6,665 bases of DNA, from contig JAQVBP010000003.1 in assembly GCA_028690255.1 (NCBI GenBank), positions 33,553 to 40,217 on the forward strand. Direction: 5' to 3'. Below the pieces are notes generated by a model. That model saw only the letters and a program-made list of their open reading frames with translations, was not told where the DNA came from and ran no database searches. This document shows, in pieces, positions 5,321 through 6,665 of the stretch (positions are counted from its first letter, which is position 1; each line of letters opens with the position of its first letter). The translations under genes and the position numbers were made by a program. The stretch is from Methanosarcinaceae archaeon. GTDB lineage: Archaea; Halobacteriota; Methanosarcinia; Methanosarcinales; Methanosarcinaceae.

Positions 5321-6457
5321 ATGAAGATCAAGGAAGGTAAAGGAAGAAAAAAAGAGAGAAAAGGGAATGAAATTGCACATAAGATCCTGTTTTTAATAAT
5401 GGTTCTGGGGCTCACCTTGCCCACGGCATCCGCCGCAACAATCACAGTTGATCCCTTGGGAGATGGGGATTATACCAGCATACAGGCCGCAATCGACGCC
5501 GCGGACCCGGAAGATACGATCCTTGTAAACAGCGGGACCTATACCGAAAATCTGAAAATCGACAAGTTACTGAAGCTCTGGTCCGACTCAAGAAACCCGG
5601 AAAACACACTAATACGAGCCACCAACCCGAATGAGCCCGTTATAGAGATAAAGGCCAGCCGCACAACCTTAAACGGGTTTGGGATAAGCGGGTCCGACGA
5701 GGCGGGGATTTACCTTGAAGGGGTTGAAAAGTGTGAGATAAGCAACAATGAGATTTCAGGCGCGAAGACCGGCCTCCTTCTCAAAGATTCCGGGAAAAAT
5801 ATCCTTACCAACAATGTAATTTCCCTGAACGAAAAAGGAGTTCTGCTGGAAAACTCAAACGAAAACACAATTCAAAAAAACACCATCGCCTACAACTACG
5901 GGTTTGGGGTGTCCCTTGAGGGAAGTATCGGGAATCAGATTTACAACAACTACCTCAAAAACACAGAAAACGTTGAGGAAAGGTCCGAAAACAGTGAAAA
6001 CGCCTGGGGGATATCCATATCAAGGGATAAAAACGTGGTAGGAGGCCCCTTCGTATCAGGGAATTTCTGGGCCAACCCCGAAGGCACGGGCTTTTCCGAG
6101 ACCGGTACGGACGAAGACGGAAACGGACTCTGTGACAGCCGATACGAAATAATGGAAGGACTCTTTGACGAATACCCGCTCTACCCCAAATATCCGACAG
6201 GAGTTGAAAACCTCGAAACCCGGCTTGACATCGAGGGCTATGAAGCCGGCCTGGCCGAAAGGGAAAAAATGAAAGCTGAAGAAGGGGCCGAAGAGGAAGA
6301 CACGGTAGAAAATGAAAGCGAAGTCGGATCTCAGCCCCCCGGAGGGGAAGAGGAAGAACCTGCTTCTAAAGAAAACGGAGGACTGCCGGCCCCTGGCTTT
6401 GCGATTACGGCAGCAATTATAGGGACCGTGTACCTGTTGAAGCGCAGAAGAAATTGA
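5321..6457 (+). CDS. Secreted beta-helix protein, PGF-CTERM anchor
   Basis: A 378-residue envelope protein. Residues 1-38 look like a Sec signal peptide: a long lysine/arginine-rich start (1-21), a hydrophobic core (22-32) and a cleavage-like TASA-A at 35-39. Residues 42-110 contain the opening typical of NosD-like proteins (DYTSIQAAIDAADPEDTILVNSGTY). From 105 to about 240 there are short parallel beta-helix repeats rich in Asn (ISNNEISG, LTNNVISLN, IQKNTIAYN, IYNNYLKN). Residues 247-289 hold the GNFW to DEYPLYP closing segment, with DEDGNGLCD, seen in many Methanosarcina surface proteins. A glutamate-rich linker (315-352) leads to LPAPGF (355-360), a hydrophobic segment (360-373) and KRRR (374-377). 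That is a PGF-CTERM signal, normally processed by archaeosortase ArtA and swapped for a lipid anchor. No catalytic motif is evident; the ligand is unknown. Confidence 0.92.
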   Translation: MKIKEGKGRKKERKGNEIAHKILFLIMVLGLTLPTASAATITVDPLGDGDYTSIQAAIDAADPEDTILVNSGTYTENLKIDKLLKLWSDSRNPENTLIRATNPNEPVIEIKASRTTLNGFGISGSDEAGIYLEGVEKCEISNNEISGAKTGLLLKDSGKNILTNNVISLNEKGVLLENSNENTIQKNTIAYNYGFGVSLEGSIGNQIYNNYLKNTENVEERSENSENAWGISISRDKNVVGGPFVSGNFWANPEGTGFSETGTDEDGNGLCDSRYEIMEGLFDEYPLYPKYPTGVENLETRLDIEGYEAGLAEREKMKAEEGAEEEDTVENESEVGSQPPGGEEEEPASKENGGLPAPGFAITAAIIGTVYLLKRRRN

Positions 6458-6497
6458 AACATTGTACAAATTGAATGTTAGAGGGGGACGGAAAAAA

Positions 6498-6578
6498 ACT
6501 GCGTTCGGCAGTATATTCCCTAACCCAACCCATTTTTAATGATCCTGTTTTTGGGTGTTGTCCCCAAGTTATGTTTTT
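6498..6578 (+). terminator. Probable transcript end, T-run cluster
   Basis: Downstream of the surface gene a small hairpin ACTGC/GCAGT (6498-6502 with 6508-6512) lies ahead of three separate five-T runs at 6534-6538, 6548-6552 and 6574-6578. A further 5-bp stem TTGGG/CCCAA (6551-6555 with 6563-6567) sits between the last two. Oligo-T clusters of this kind are the usual archaeal termination signal. The last run, TTTTTATAG at 6574-6582, could equally be a TATA box for something beyond the window. Confidence 0.45.
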
Positions 6579-6596
6579 ATAGAATGCAGCGTAAAA

Positions 6597-6619
6597 CCCC
6601 GAAGTCTTTAGCTTCGGGG
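6597..6619. other. Strong 8-bp hairpin, possible IS200/IS605 end
   Basis: CCCCGAAG (6597-6604) pairs perfectly with CTTCGGGG (6612-6619) around a 7-nt loop TCTTTAG. It is the most stable hairpin in the window and is not followed by a T-run, so it is not a typical terminator on the plus strand. Subterminal hairpins of this form, followed by sequence such as GATATAAGCGTC, are common at ends of archaeal IS200/IS605 elements. No transposase is visible in the remaining 46 bases, so this stays a suggestion. Confidence 0.4.
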
Positions 6620-6665
6620 ATATAAGCGTCCACTTTTCAATATTGGCTTAGTGCCAAAAAATTAA

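Noticed and set aside
6056..6469. 137-codon minus-strand frame opposite the surface gene
   Set aside because: Antisense to the conserved closing segment and PGF-CTERM signal; its phenylalanine-rich sequence reflects the glutamate/lysine codons of the real gene.

Overview
The window looks like chromosome from a methanogenic archaeon of the Methanosarcina type. Four things point there: an RPA-type single-stranded-DNA-binding protein with two internal OB folds and a C-X2-C-X8-C-X2-H zinc finger, followed by an overlapping RPA-associated gene; a beta-helix surface protein ending in a PGF-CTERM anchor; strong GGAGG ribosome-binding sites; and AT-rich intergenic DNA with TATA-like boxes between moderately GC-rich genes. 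Species assignment is inference; no search was run.

Layout. 1-220 is a tandem array of 36/37-bp units that continues past the left edge. 263-318 is a second array of 14-bp units. 328-1899 (minus) is serA, D-3-phosphoglycerate dehydrogenase. 1900-2682 has no confident gene. It holds a chain of three adjacent hairpins over a short TnpB-tail-like reading frame (2027-2266, minus), and, on the plus strand, a good TATA box at 2397-2410 placed about 25-30 bp ahead of a compact three-stem structure at 2431-2490. These may be parts of a decayed IS200/IS605-type element, an independent small-RNA gene, or both. 2683-4999 (minus) is a two-gene operon: rpa (3596-4999) and an RPA-associated gene (2683-3603) that overlap by 8 bp. 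5000-5320 is a divergent promoter region. 5321-6457 (plus) encodes a secreted, C-terminally anchored right-handed beta-helix protein. 6458-6665 carries T-rich, hairpin-rich sequence that probably ends that transcript, plus a strong 8-bp hairpin that resembles IS200/IS605 ends.

Functionally the genes are unrelated: serine biosynthesis, DNA replication and repair, and cell envelope. The least explained part is 1900-2680, with its dense RNA-like secondary structure and no intact gene. Second are the two repeat families packed directly behind the serA stop codon.
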